The translations under genes and the position numbers were made by a program. This document shows, in pieces, positions 16,942 through 25,163 of a DNA stretch of 42,213 bases. Where the stretch lies: NCBI GenBank assembly GCA_002069765.1, contig MWBZ01000005.1, positions 1 to 42,213 on the forward strand. The letters run 5' to 3'. Below the pieces are notes generated by a model. That model was not told the origin of the DNA. It made no database searches and was given only the letters and a program-made list of their open reading frames with translations. Numbering within the stretch: position 1 is the first letter of the stretch; each line of letters starts with the position of its first letter. Source of the stretch: a bacterium ADurb.Bin243. GTDB lineage: Bacteria; Muiribacteriota; UBA9980.

Positions 16942-17403
16942 ATGAGTTTCAATTTCAGAAAGCCCAAGAAATTGAGGGCGGAAATCAATATAGTAAATTT
17001 GATCGATATTATTTTCACGATCAATATATTTCTGCTGGTGACCACTTCGTTTACTGCGACGCAGGCGAACGCGATCGACGTAAATTTGCCGGCGACGACG
17101 CAGGCGAAGGTGTTAAAGGCGGACGAGAAGAAAACTTTAAGCGTGACGATAGACAAGATGGAAAAAATATATCTGGGCAGCGAAAAGATAACTATCGAAA
17201 AGCTGCGCGATATATTCGCTGAAAAGCATATGCTTTCGCAGCGGGTAGATCTGGTTGTAAGCGCGGACGCGATGTGCTCGCACGGGCGCATTGTAGAAGT
17301 GCTGGATCTGGCTAAAAAGTATGGAATAACTAATTTAAGCATAGCTACGAAAAACCTGAGCGGAGAAAAAAATGCAAGAAAAACGACTGCACTGGCTAAC
17401 TAA
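16942..17403 (+). CDS. exbD: ExbD/TolR-family protein
   Basis: A protein of 153 aa. One membrane helix near the N-terminus contains the essential aspartate (D22 in 'NLIDIIFTINIFLLVTTSF'), followed by a periplasmic domain ('LPATTQAKV', 'LSVTIDKMEKIYL', 'VDLVVSADAMCSHGRIVEVLDLAKKYGI') typical of ExbD/TolR. The aspartate carries protons within the ExbB channel. Its 3' end overlaps the tonB start by 32 bases, indicating tight translational coupling. Confidence 0.92.
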   Translation: MSFNFRKPKKLRAEINIVNLIDIIFTINIFLLVTTSFTATQANAIDVNLPATTQAKVLKADEKKTLSVTIDKMEKIYLGSEKITIEKLRDIFAEKHMLSQRVDLVVSADAMCSHGRIVEVLDLAKKYGITNLSIATKNLSGEKNARKTTALAN

Positions 17404-18559
17404 ATTAATATACGCGGCCGGTCGCATAAAAAAAAGCTTCAGGGAAAATCCGGAAGGCTCTTCGATGGCGCTTTCGGTGGGGCTGCATCTGCTGGCGTTC
17501 CTGATGCTTTCATTTTATTGTTTCGATTATCAGGGGAGCATATTCGGCAACGGCGAAGAGATATCGGCGGGCGAGAACCTTATAAAGGTGGACTTTATAG
17601 CCGAAGAGAAGCCGCAGTCGGCGGCTTCGAATTCCACCTATTCGAAATTCGCCGCGACGAGCAGGCTTAAAGTATCGCAAAATATAAAAAAGGGCGCAAA
17701 GGCGGAAGCTAAAACCCAGCGCAAGCAGGTGCCGAAAGCGCTGGCGGCGGTAAAACCGGAAACGCCTGCGGTCAGGCCTGACATCAAAAAAGAAATGGCG
17801 GTCATCGAGCTCAACGAAAAATTAGCGTTATCCGAAACGCGTAAAAATATAAAAGCCATAGAGATACCTGAGGAAGTAAGCCGCCAGCTGGATAAAAAGT
17901 TAAAGAGTACGGCTATGTTCGAAGATAACGGTCAAACGAGCGCTGAAGCCGTTGTAAAAAAGGTCATCGAAGCAAGCGACGCTATTGAAAACATAAGCCT
18001 GAGCAAGACCGAAGTCAAAACGCTCGACCCGGAGGGCGAAATGATAGCATCGGCGGCCGTAGGGCCGGTTTCGAAGCCGGTTTCGGATATAGAAAGCGAC
18101 GAGGACCTTATACCGGAAGCGTCGAGCGAAACGGCATCGGACGTAAACGCGAACAATTCCAAAAACGGCTCTTCGAGCCGCAAGGCTAAGTCGGGAAGCG
18201 GCGCGCACGGAAAACCTTCGGGAAAAGGCCAATCGGGTTTAGTATTTGAAATGGTGGCCAACAGTTCGTACGATGAAATACCGAGCTTCCTCAACGGCCC
18301 GCCTGCTATTGATTATCCTAAGTGGGCGCAGGAGCAGGGCGTCGAAGGCACCGTAAAAATACTTCTGGAAATACTTCCGAACGGCGAGGTGGGCACGGTT
18401 TCAAAATTTGAATCGCCGATATCCGACCGGCTGGCGCAGTATCTGATAAAGCAGTCTGAAATGTGGCGTTTTAAACCGATTTATAAAAACGGAAGGCCGC
18501 TTTCGGGAACTGTCATGGTAGCGGTAGACTTCGCGCTGGGCGCGGGCAGGGCTAATTAA
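17372..18559 (+). CDS. tonB: TonB-family energy transducer
   Basis: A protein of 395 aa. The single membrane helix at about residues 31-51 contains 'SVGLHLLAF', the S-x3-H signature of TonB helices that contacts ExbB/ExbD. A long, charged periplasmic spacer follows (about 60-300; Lys/Glu/Ser-rich rather than the classical Pro-rich). The C-terminal TonB domain runs from 'PPAIDYPKWAQEQGVEGTV' to 'FKPIYKNGRPLSGTV'. It spans the periplasm and pulls on the TonB box of outer-membrane receptors. ATG 17372 is preceded by GGAG within exbD. The sole barrel gene in the cluster is the likely partner. Confidence 0.9.
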   Translation: MQEKRLHWLTKLIYAAGRIKKSFRENPEGSSMALSVGLHLLAFLMLSFYCFDYQGSIFGNGEEISAGENLIKVDFIAEEKPQSAASNSTYSKFAATSRLKVSQNIKKGAKAEAKTQRKQVPKALAAVKPETPAVRPDIKKEMAVIELNEKLALSETRKNIKAIEIPEEVSRQLDKKLKSTAMFEDNGQTSAEAVVKKVIEASDAIENISLSKTEVKTLDPEGEMIASAAVGPVSKPVSDIESDEDLIPEASSETASDVNANNSKNGSSSRKAKSGSGAHGKPSGKGQSGLVFEMVANSSYDEIPSFLNGPPAIDYPKWAQEQGVEGTVKILLEILPNGEVGTVSKFESPISDRLAQYLIKQSEMWRFKPIYKNGRPLSGTVMVAVDFALGAGRAN

Positions 18560-18566
18560 ATCGGCC

Positions 18567-20003
18567 ATGGCTGAGGATAAAAAGCTGAAGCGTATGAACG
18601 GCGAAAATAAAATCATGAATTATATATTATATTCGGAGGCGGAGCATAATGTTCTGCCTCTTTGCTCTTTATGCCATAACGGCTGCGTCTTTTGCAGCCA
18701 TAAGAATATAGGCCGTTCGGATTACCTGTACGGTTTTTACGACTATAAAAGAGAAACGGATGAAATTATCGAGCATATAGATTTTCTGGACCCTTCAAAA
18801 AAAGTATTCATAGGCGAATCTGCCACAAAGATTTTTGAAGGCGAGCCTTTTTTATTCAAAGGCCTTATGGAAGTGTTAAAAGCGGTCAGGAAACGCGTGA
18901 AAAAGTCCGCGATTTCGATTACGACATCGGGCGGATTTATAACGGATGAATTTTTCGATGCGGCCGCTTCGCTCGGGCCGGTTGAAATGAACTTTTCGCT
19001 AAATTCGTTCGATGAAAAGATACGCGACAAAATTGTACTGGATAAAAAGACGCAACGGGTTTTCGCCAATTTTGAAAGGCTTTGCGCCATGGGAGATTAT
19101 TTGAAGCTGAGTGTAAGCCTGATGGCGATAAACGAAAAAACGACGCCCGTGGAATCGCTGCTTGAAGACATAAGGAAATTAAGGCTTTATTCTAAAGTAT
19201 CGGTAATAAAAGTTTTTCTGCCGCGCTTCGCGGAAAATCAGTTTTTGAATTTCTTTACGGATTACGGCGCTTTTCGGGATTACTGCGAAAAGGTAAAATC
19301 ATCGTTCGCGAATATTAACGGCGGGGGCGGAGCGCCGGTCATACTGGAGCCTCTGGAGCCGGATTGCGGCGGTGAAATTATAGTCCATTCGGTGATGGCG
19401 GGTTCTAAAGCGGCTGAAGTTTTTATAAAGCCGGGCGACCGAATTAAAGAGGTGAACGGCGCGGCGCCGGTTTCTAAAACTCATGCGTACAAGCTGATCA
19501 CTTCGTCTAAAAAGCGGGTGCTGGTAACGGTGGAAGATTCGGCCGGCGGGCCGCCGAAAAACATTGTTTTTTCCGAATATAACGCGGAAAGAGACGGCGC
19601 GTGCGGCATAGTTTTTACCGCGGACATGCCGGCGCAGACGATAGAAAAGTTAAAGCACGCCGGCGAAGTTATCGCGGAGAATGGGAAGCGGGGGATTATC
19701 GTTACAACTCCGCTTTCGCTGGGATATATCCGCGGCGTTCTGGAAAGGTTTGAAATACCGGCGCTGGAGGCGGCCGCGTTTAAAAATTGCAGGTTCGGCG
19801 GAAATATCGACTGCGTGGGCTTATTGACTTTAAACGATATAAAGTTAAATATCGGGCTTGACGCGTTCGAAAGCCTGCGCAAAGATAAAACTGCGGCTCT
19901 GGTGCTTTCTTCGTTGATGTTTGACCATCTCGGCTACGATCTAAACGGCGAGAATTTAAGCGAGTTCATAAGCAAAACTGAATATAGCGTGATAACCGTA
20001 TGA
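18567..20003 (+). CDS. Radical SAM protein with internal PDZ and DUF512-like C-terminus
   Basis: A protein of 478 aa from ATG 18567, seven bases after tonB. Starts at 18594 or 18615 are also possible because none has a strong ribosome site. 'CHNGCVFC' (C36, C40, C43) is the CxxxCxxC cluster of radical SAM enzymes, followed by a TIM-barrel-like region ('VFIGESATKI', 'ISITTSGGF', 'EMNFSLNSFDE'). At about 270-310 lies a PDZ-like segment ('VHSVMAGSKAAEVFIKPGDRIKEVNG'). The C-terminal part ('FKNCRFGGNIDCVGLLTLNDI') matches the end of DUF512 proteins. Known DUF512 proteins usually have PDZ first, then radical SAM; here the order differs. The reaction is unknown. Confidence 0.75.
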   Translation: MAEDKKLKRMNGENKIMNYILYSEAEHNVLPLCSLCHNGCVFCSHKNIGRSDYLYGFYDYKRETDEIIEHIDFLDPSKKVFIGESATKIFEGEPFLFKGLMEVLKAVRKRVKKSAISITTSGGFITDEFFDAAASLGPVEMNFSLNSFDEKIRDKIVLDKKTQRVFANFERLCAMGDYLKLSVSLMAINEKTTPVESLLEDIRKLRLYSKVSVIKVFLPRFAENQFLNFFTDYGAFRDYCEKVKSSFANINGGGGAPVILEPLEPDCGGEIIVHSVMAGSKAAEVFIKPGDRIKEVNGAAPVSKTHAYKLITSSKKRVLVTVEDSAGGPPKNIVFSEYNAERDGACGIVFTADMPAQTIEKLKHAGEVIAENGKRGIIVTTPLSLGYIRGVLERFEIPALEAAAFKNCRFGGNIDCVGLLTLNDIKLNIGLDAFESLRKDKTAALVLSSLMFDHLGYDLNGENLSEFISKTEYSVITV

Positions 20004-20017
20004 TTAAAGGAACCGGC

Positions 20018-20083
20018 ATGGCTCGAAAAAATATGTTGACAGTATTTATCGTATTTTTGACCGGAGTTTTGCAAAAAAAATAA
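20018..20083 (+). CDS. Possible 21-aa hydrophobic peptide
   Basis: ATG 20018 follows the radical SAM stop by 14 bases and has AAAGGA (20006-20011) at good spacing. The peptide MARKNMLTVFIVFLTGVLQKK has a hydrophobic core with basic ends, like a very small membrane peptide. It ends TAA 20081-20083. At this length chance cannot be excluded. Confidence 0.3.
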   Translation: MARKNMLTVFIVFLTGVLQKK

Positions 20084-20100
20084 GGACAAAAAAGTAAATA

Positions 20101-20130
20101 TTGATTGATTTATTTTATCATTTGTAATAT
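20101..20130 (+). promoter_or_regulatory. Probable promoter of the receiver/CheX operon
   Basis: TTGATT (20101-20106), an 18-base spacer and TAATAT (20125-20130) lie in AT-rich sequence. Start ATG 20175 has AAGGAG at 20161-20166. The predicted leader is about 38 bases. Confidence 0.45.
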
Positions 20131-20174
20131 CATAAGGTTCATATGTTTTAAATAAACTATAAGGAGCCGCTCGA

Positions 20175-21032
20175 ATGATAAAATTTGATGAGCCCTGTAA
20201 TATTTTACTTGTTGACGATTCTTCAACCGCGAGGATTTTTTTAAAGAAAACATTTGAAAAAGCCGGATTTACTAATAAAAATTTTATAATGGCCAGCGAC
20301 GGCCAGCAGGCTCTCGAAAAACTTCCATCCGAAAATATCGATCTGATCGTTACCGACCTTATAATGCCTAATATAGACGGCCACGAGCTTATCAAACGCA
20401 TTAAAAGCATGCCCGAGCACAGCTACATACCGGTTATAGTGACTACCAGCTCCAGCAACCGCGCCAAAGAAGAAGAGCTTCTGGAGGCCGGCGCCGAAAT
20501 GGTTTTGCCGAAACCTATCGAGGCCGAGGCGCTTTGCGAGGCATGGAAAAGGGCGCGTTATAAAATGCGTTTTAAAAACGAAACGATAAGGGCTTTTAAG
20601 ACTGCTTTTTGCGACGTATTAAACGCGATGACCTCCATCACTTTGAACGATATCGTCCTGGGCGCAAAAATAGACGACTCTTTTTTTGAAGACAGTTTAC
20701 AGTATGCCATTTCCACTTTAAAGCCGCCCGGTTTCAAATTCATAATAACCATGAAAAGGCCGCTTCTGAGAAAAATAACTTCGATAATATGCGATCTCAA
20801 ATCGGACGAGATAACCGGAGAAAACGAAAAAGAGACTCTCGCGGAATTGCTTAACGCCTCCGCGGGCGCTTTCGTAAAACAGGTGACTTCATCCGATCAG
20901 GTATTCGAGCTTAACCTTCCGGTCGAGGCGAATTATCCTCTCAACGACCCGGAGGTGAGCAACTGCGCGTTTAAATTGAAGGAAAATATATATATAGTGC
21001 TATCCCTGGTTGAACCTGCGGCAGTGATCTGA
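20175..21032 (+). CDS. Response regulator: receiver domain fused to a CheX-like domain
   Basis: A protein of 285 aa. Residues 8-125 are a receiver domain with the acidic pair D14/D15, phospho-acceptor D61 in 'DLIVTDLIMPNIDGHE', the T/S switch near T90 ('VIVTTSSSN') and K113 ('LPKPI'). Residues about 135-285 form a second domain resembling the CheC/CheX phosphatase fold (for example 'LNAMTSITLNDIVLG'), though its catalytic E..N motif is not clearly conserved ('ELLNASAGAFVKQV'). The stop overlaps the start of the CheX-like gene (TGATG), so the two are translated together. Together they look like a chemotaxis- or motility-type phospho-relay; no kinase gene is in the window. Confidence 0.8.
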   Translation: MIKFDEPCNILLVDDSSTARIFLKKTFEKAGFTNKNFIMASDGQQALEKLPSENIDLIVTDLIMPNIDGHELIKRIKSMPEHSYIPVIVTTSSSNRAKEEELLEAGAEMVLPKPIEAEALCEAWKRARYKMRFKNETIRAFKTAFCDVLNAMTSITLNDIVLGAKIDDSFFEDSLQYAISTLKPPGFKFIITMKRPLLRKITSIICDLKSDEITGENEKETLAELLNASAGAFVKQVTSSDQVFELNLPVEANYPLNDPEVSNCAFKLKENIYIVLSLVEPAAVI

Positions 21033-21505
21033 TGAGCGACATAAAAAACATCGATTTACAATTAAAAGCTTCGGTTACCGATGCTCTGAAGTCTATGACC
21101 AGCGGCATGCCCGATTTAAAATGCGGCTCGGAAATGCTCGCCCCGGAGCCGGCCGACCCTGTGAACTTCGTTAAAATAGGCATTATGGCTCAAAGCCCGG
21201 TTAAGTTCAAATTCTCGTTAAAAATATCGCGCGGCCTTCTTATATCGCTCGCGTCGAATATACTTGAAATAAGCCCTGAAGAAATAAGCGAAGAAGAGTA
21301 TATGGACACCGGCGCCGAGATACTAAACGTTATCGCCGGCAATTGCGCGAAAAAGCTTGTCGGCGAGTGTCTGGGCCTTGTCCTGGGGCTTCCGGAAAAG
21401 AACAAGTGTTACGGCGACGGCGGGGCGGCGCCGATCGCAAGCTGCAGGATGGGCATCGATCACGAAAATTATATGATAATGTCGGTATTCAGTCCCGACG
21501 CATAA
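21032..21505 (+). CDS. CheX-like chemotaxis phosphatase domain protein
   Basis: A protein of 157 aa. The segment 'MDTGAEILNVIAGNCAKKL' (about 91-109) carries the E96-x2-N99 catalytic pair of CheC/CheX/FliY phosphatases, and 'LVLGLPEKN' matches the following strand. CheX removes the phosphate from CheY-type receivers; the obvious partner is the receiver protein whose stop codon overlaps this start. A strong terminator follows. Confidence 0.8.
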   Translation: MSDIKNIDLQLKASVTDALKSMTSGMPDLKCGSEMLAPEPADPVNFVKIGIMAQSPVKFKFSLKISRGLLISLASNILEISPEEISEEEYMDTGAEILNVIAGNCAKKLVGECLGLVLGLPEKNKCYGDGGAAPIASCRMGIDHENYMIMSVFSPDA

Positions 21506-21510
21506 AATAA

Positions 21511-21544
21511 AAAACCTCCGTTCGAAATCCGGACGGAGGTTTTT
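21511..21544 (+). terminator. Strong bidirectional terminator
   Basis: AAAACCTCCGT (21511-21521) pairs perfectly with ACGGAGGTTTT (21533-21543) around an 11-base loop. A's and T's flank both sides, so it can end both the CheX-like operon (+) and the DUF3352-like gene (-), which converge here. Confidence 0.85.
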
Positions 21545-21570
21545 ACTTTATACGCAATTGAAGCGCCGGT

Positions 21571-23301
21571 TTATTTTATTCTGCCTTTAACGCTTTCTAC
21601 GGCTTCTTTGAGCTGGGCCGAACCGCTTATCTGATTGAGGACGTCGAGTACGAACTTAATCGGGACGGCTTTTATGGAAGCGTTGCCCGTTATGGTTTTT
21701 GAATCGCATTCTGCGTGCATGGCGTAGGTTTTGAGGAACTTGTTGAGGTCCTGGCCTTTAAATTCGGCCGAATTTTTAGCCGCGAGGTCTGAAACGCTCA
21801 ATTTGAATTTATCGAAATCCATATAAACGCTCATAAATGAAGACGCGGGCCATTCGGTTATTTTTTTGAATTCTTCGCCGGCCGAAAGGCTGGACTGTTT
21901 ATTGGCGGCCGAAGCGGCTATTTTTTCGAAAGCCGATTTGCTGGATGCTATAACCAGATGGTCTTTGGTATGGCCAATCGTCACGAGGAAGTCTTTAACG
22001 TATTTTTCCATTCCGGCTGCCGCGCTGGTTTTAACTTTAATGCCCGAAAAATTATCGTCTTTGAAATCGAAGGGTGCGCCGGCGATTTTAAGGACTTTAG
22101 AAAATTTATCGAAAAATTTCCAGGCGTTTTCCTGGTTTTTAGAGCCGAATCCGATATAAAACTCTGAAGTTCCGGCCAGGTTGGCGCCGAATATTTCGCC
22201 GTTCATCCACGAAAAGAGGTCTTCTTCTACGGACAAGCCGAACATCATGGCTACCGTGGGTTTCGCTTCGTCGATCATCGGTTTGGCGAATTTTAAGAAC
22301 TTTTCTCCCAGAGCCAGTTTTAGGCTGAAAAACGCGGCGGTATCGGCCGGCAGTATTTCCGAAATATGGGCGCTTTTGCTTTCGCCCGAAATGAGGTTTT
22401 TAATGAAATTGCTTTTTCCCTGCGTCGCCTTGTCTTTGATATCTCTTAAATTAATTATCCATCTGGATTTGATGTCTGAGAAGTCCGCGCCGATAAGCGC
22501 CGACAGCGCTATGCTCGAAACGTATTCGGACTCTTCTTTATGGCCGCTTTCGATAGCGCCCTGGCGGTAGATTGCGCCGTCGAAGTAGAAAAACAGGTTG
22601 GCGTCGGCCGCTATCTTATCGAAGTCGGCTTTGATCTGTTTGTTAGTAAATACGGTTGCGCCGGATTTAAAAGCATCGGCTACGGATTTTAAGATTTTGT
22701 CGCTTTTGGCGGTGTCGTATTTTTGGTATATGAAAAGCCCGGAGAAATTCATATATTCAATGAAACGCGGCTCGAAGAGTTTGAAAACGTTGTCTTTGTC
22801 GCCGCCCTTGAACGACGGCGTCGAAGTTTTGAGAACGCCTTCGTTTTTATCGGTGAATATCATATCTCTCGAATGCGCTTTGGAAGCCGAAACCAAAATT
22901 TCCTTGAACAGGGCGTTGAATTCTTTTGCCGAGTTTTCATCGCCGAATTCGGTGCAAAGCAAAACGTCGGGCTGCTGGCCGAGGTTTGAAGTGTTTAAAA
23001 AAACGGCCATAGTGAAAGATTTAAGTTTTTTGATATTTTCCAGCATTTTATCGGGGAATTCTGCGCCCGTTTTCTTTTTAAAATCCGACAGGTGCTTTTC
23101 GAAGTCTTTATCTTTTTTTAAATCGTCGATGAGCCTTGAAAGTTCGGCCTGATGGGCCGGGGTCATGGAAAGATGAACAAGAAAAGGCACCGAGGCCGGC
23201 ACTCCCGGCATCGCGGCTATCTGCGCGGCCGCGAGGCAGGACGTTAAAAAAATAAAAGCCAGCGCGAAACCGAAAGCCCTGAAAATAAGAGTTTTGCTCA
23301 T
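21571..23301 (-). CDS. Secreted lipoprotein resembling DUF3352
   Basis: A protein of 576 aa. The N-terminus is a lipoprotein signal with the lipobox LTSC (C22). Features of DUF3352 include 'LPADTAAFFSLKL' in the middle, and 'GFGSKNQENAWKFFDKF' followed by 'HLVIASSKSAFEKI' later, a repeated layout of 'x is the model, measure the residual' strands seen in this family. The function of the family is unknown. Start ATG 23301 has AAAGGAG eight bases upstream. It lies downstream of the HIT gene on the same strand, with an inverted repeat in the gap. Confidence 0.65.
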   Translation of the reverse strand: MSKTLIFRAFGFALAFIFLTSCLAAAQIAAMPGVPASVPFLVHLSMTPAHQAELSRLIDDLKKDKDFEKHLSDFKKKTGAEFPDKMLENIKKLKSFTMAVFLNTSNLGQQPDVLLCTEFGDENSAKEFNALFKEILVSASKAHSRDMIFTDKNEGVLKTSTPSFKGGDKDNVFKLFEPRFIEYMNFSGLFIYQKYDTAKSDKILKSVADAFKSGATVFTNKQIKADFDKIAADANLFFYFDGAIYRQGAIESGHKEESEYVSSIALSALIGADFSDIKSRWIINLRDIKDKATQGKSNFIKNLISGESKSAHISEILPADTAAFFSLKLALGEKFLKFAKPMIDEAKPTVAMMFGLSVEEDLFSWMNGEIFGANLAGTSEFYIGFGSKNQENAWKFFDKFSKVLKIAGAPFDFKDDNFSGIKVKTSAAAGMEKYVKDFLVTIGHTKDHLVIASSKSAFEKIAASAANKQSSLSAGEEFKKITEWPASSFMSVYMDFDKFKLSVSDLAAKNSAEFKGQDLNKFLKTYAMHAECDSKTITGNASIKAVPIKFVLDVLNQISGSAQLKEAVESVKGRIK

Positions 23302-23323
23302 TGATTTGCTCCTTTCTTTATAT

Positions 23324-23347
23324 GCCGGAAAAATCCTGCTGTCCGGC
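23324..23347 (-). promoter_or_regulatory. Inverted repeat between HIT and DUF3352-like genes
   Basis: GCCGGA (23324-23329) and TCCGGC (23342-23347) are perfect inverted arms with a 12-base loop, just upstream of the DUF3352-like start. No T run follows on the minus strand, so it is more likely an RNA processing or stability element than a terminator. Confidence 0.3.
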
Positions 23348-23385
23348 GCGGTTAGGTGTTGAAAAAGTCTTCGGGACTATGGAAA

Positions 23386-23727
23386 TTAACCCGGGGGCCA
23401 CATTAACAGGCGGCCTGCGAGCACGTGAAAATGGATGTGAAAGACCGTCTGGCCCGCCGCGCGGTTAGTGTTTAATACCACCCTGAAACCGTCTTCGGAA
23501 TAGCCTTTTTCCTTCATGACCTTCGATATGGTTTCGAAGGCCTTGAAAAGATAATTCGAGTGTTCGGCTTTGAGCTCCAGAACGGTCGGAACGTGTATCT
23601 TGGGAATCGCCAGGGCGTGAAAAGGCGCCTGAGGATTGATATCTTCGAATATTAAAATATTGTCGTCCTCGTATATGATTTTCGAGGGTATTTCTTTGTT
23701 GATGATTTTACAGAAAATGCAATCCAA
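23386..23727 (-). CDS. HIT-family (HinT-like) nucleotide hydrolase
   Basis: A protein of 113 aa from TTG 23727. This start yields the family-typical 'MDCIFCKIINKEIPSK' N-terminus and has AAAGGAG at suitable distance, whereas the longer open frame has no ribosome site. The histidine triad is H97-H99-H101 ('HIHFHVLAGR'), and the C-terminal 'WPPG' is typical of HinT. 'NPQAPFHALAIPKIHVP' is the conserved nucleotide-site region. HinT proteins hydrolyse adenosine phosphoramidates and related AMP adducts in the cytoplasm. Confidence 0.93.
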   Translation of the reverse strand: MDCIFCKIINKEIPSKIIYEDDNILIFEDINPQAPFHALAIPKIHVPTVLELKAEHSNYLFKAFETISKVMKEKGYSEDGFRVVLNTNRAAGQTVFHIHFHVLAGRLLMWPPG

Positions 23728-23768
23728 TAATGTCACACTCCTTTTAAAGTAATGATTTTTATTTTTTA

Positions 23769-23797
23769 AAGATAACAAATTTTATTAATATTGTCAA
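23769..23797 (-). promoter_or_regulatory. Sigma-70-type promoter of the HIT gene
   Basis: On the minus strand a perfect TTGACA (23797-23792), a 17-base spacer and TATCTT (23774-23769). The predicted start near 23762 gives a 35-base leader to TTG 23727. Confidence 0.65.
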
Positions 23798-23876
23798 ACC
23801 ATATTTCGTTTTATATTATTTTTCCGATATTCACATAAGGTCAATAATATTTTTTTAATGAACCGGGTGATTTAAT

Positions 23877-25139
23877 TTGATTAAAAGCGATAAAGAAAAC
23901 TTGAATAAAAACGAACCGGTCCCAGATAGAAAGCCGGGCGGGCCGTCCGAGGAACAAAAAAAGTTCGAGCGGGCGGTGGCCGATATTTATATCAAAGGCG
24001 CTCACAGAAATAAAAGCGGAGTTTTTAAAACTAACCGCGCGATATTTTTCATGCTGGCGCTGGCGTTTCTTATACTGGCGGTTAACGCCGGCTGTACGCA
24101 GCCTGAAATAGATTCGGGGCGAAACACTATCGGCAATCCCACCGTGGCGCTGGTTATAGAGCCAAAGGACGCCCGGGTTATAACGGGCTCTTATAAGCAG
24201 TTCGCCGCTAACGCCGTGGACCTCGAAGGCAAATACACAAAAGTAAAACCCGTCTGGTCGGCCACTTATGGAAGAATAACGGCCGACGGAGAATACGTGG
24301 CCCCCGAAGCGCCCGGCTATTCGGTTATAACCGCCAAGTTCGGGACGGTCGCGGCGAGCACTCAGATTTATATAGACAGCAGCAACGAGATAAAGAATTT
24401 TTTCATAATTCCGGAATCGGGAGAGATAGAAGTGGGCAGGTCCATACAGCTGGTGTGCCGTGCCCAGAACGCCGGCGGAGATTTTATGCAGGTCCTTCCC
24501 TCGTGGGATTCGGATATAGGCAATATAACGAACACCGGATATTTCAGCGCGCCCGGCTCGCCGACCACCGCTAAAATAACGGCCAGGTTCGGCCGTCTGG
24601 AGGCTTATTCGAATATCACCGTAATAAGCGTGCGGCCGCGTTCGATTTCTATAACGCCCAACCAGGTGACGCTGGCCGCCGGGGAGAGCCAGAAATTTTA
24701 TCCGATCGTATATGACGGGTACGGAAACGTGATGTCGCCCAAAAATATAGTATGGTCAACCACTTATGGCAAGATCTCTTCCGACGGGGTTTATACGTGT
24801 CCCGACACTCCGGCGGCGGCCCAGGTCATAGCGCGCATAGAAAACGTCCACGGGTTCGCGTACGTAAATTCGTCTTCGGGCTCGACGGCGGTGAGAATCG
24901 ATATAAGCCCCGCCAACGCGGTTTTACGCATAGGCGAGTCCAGGCAGTTCACGGTGAGCGCCTATGACGTCAACGACAATCTCGTGGCGCTTCCGGCGGC
25001 GGCCACGTGGAGCGCTATAAACGGAACGGTAACTTCTAACGGAGTGTTTACCGCATATCCGGCGTCCGCGGGACTGGCGACGCTCAAGGCTTTTTCCGGC
25101 ACGCTGAGCAAGGAAATAACGCTTTTAATAACCGAATAA
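23877..25139 (+). CDS. Lipoprotein or membrane-anchored protein with four Ig-like repeats
   Basis: A protein of 420 aa from TTG 23877 (GGGTG seven bases upstream). An unusually long charged N-terminus (about 1-53) precedes a hydrophobic segment ending 'LAVNAGC', a lipobox-like site at about residue 73. Four repeats of about 85 aa follow, each of the form 'I.P..A.....G....F...A.D..G.....P.WS...G.I...G.Y.AP', the pattern of bacterial Ig-like (Big_2-type) domains. Such repeats present or space surface domains. DUF3109 and EamA genes follow on the same strand. Confidence 0.75.
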   Translation: MIKSDKENLNKNEPVPDRKPGGPSEEQKKFERAVADIYIKGAHRNKSGVFKTNRAIFFMLALAFLILAVNAGCTQPEIDSGRNTIGNPTVALVIEPKDARVITGSYKQFAANAVDLEGKYTKVKPVWSATYGRITADGEYVAPEAPGYSVITAKFGTVAASTQIYIDSSNEIKNFFIIPESGEIEVGRSIQLVCRAQNAGGDFMQVLPSWDSDIGNITNTGYFSAPGSPTTAKITARFGRLEAYSNITVISVRPRSISITPNQVTLAAGESQKFYPIVYDGYGNVMSPKNIVWSTTYGKISSDGVYTCPDTPAAAQVIARIENVHGFAYVNSSSGSTAVRIDISPANAVLRIGESRQFTVSAYDVNDNLVALPAAATWSAINGTVTSNGVFTAYPASAGLATLKAFSGTLSKEITLLITE

Positions 25140-25163
25140 TTTATAATTCGCGGAGTAAAATTT

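Noticed and set aside
16743-17342. Minus-strand 199-aa frame across exbB and exbD
   Set aside because: Antisense shadow of two well-recognised genes with no start signals.
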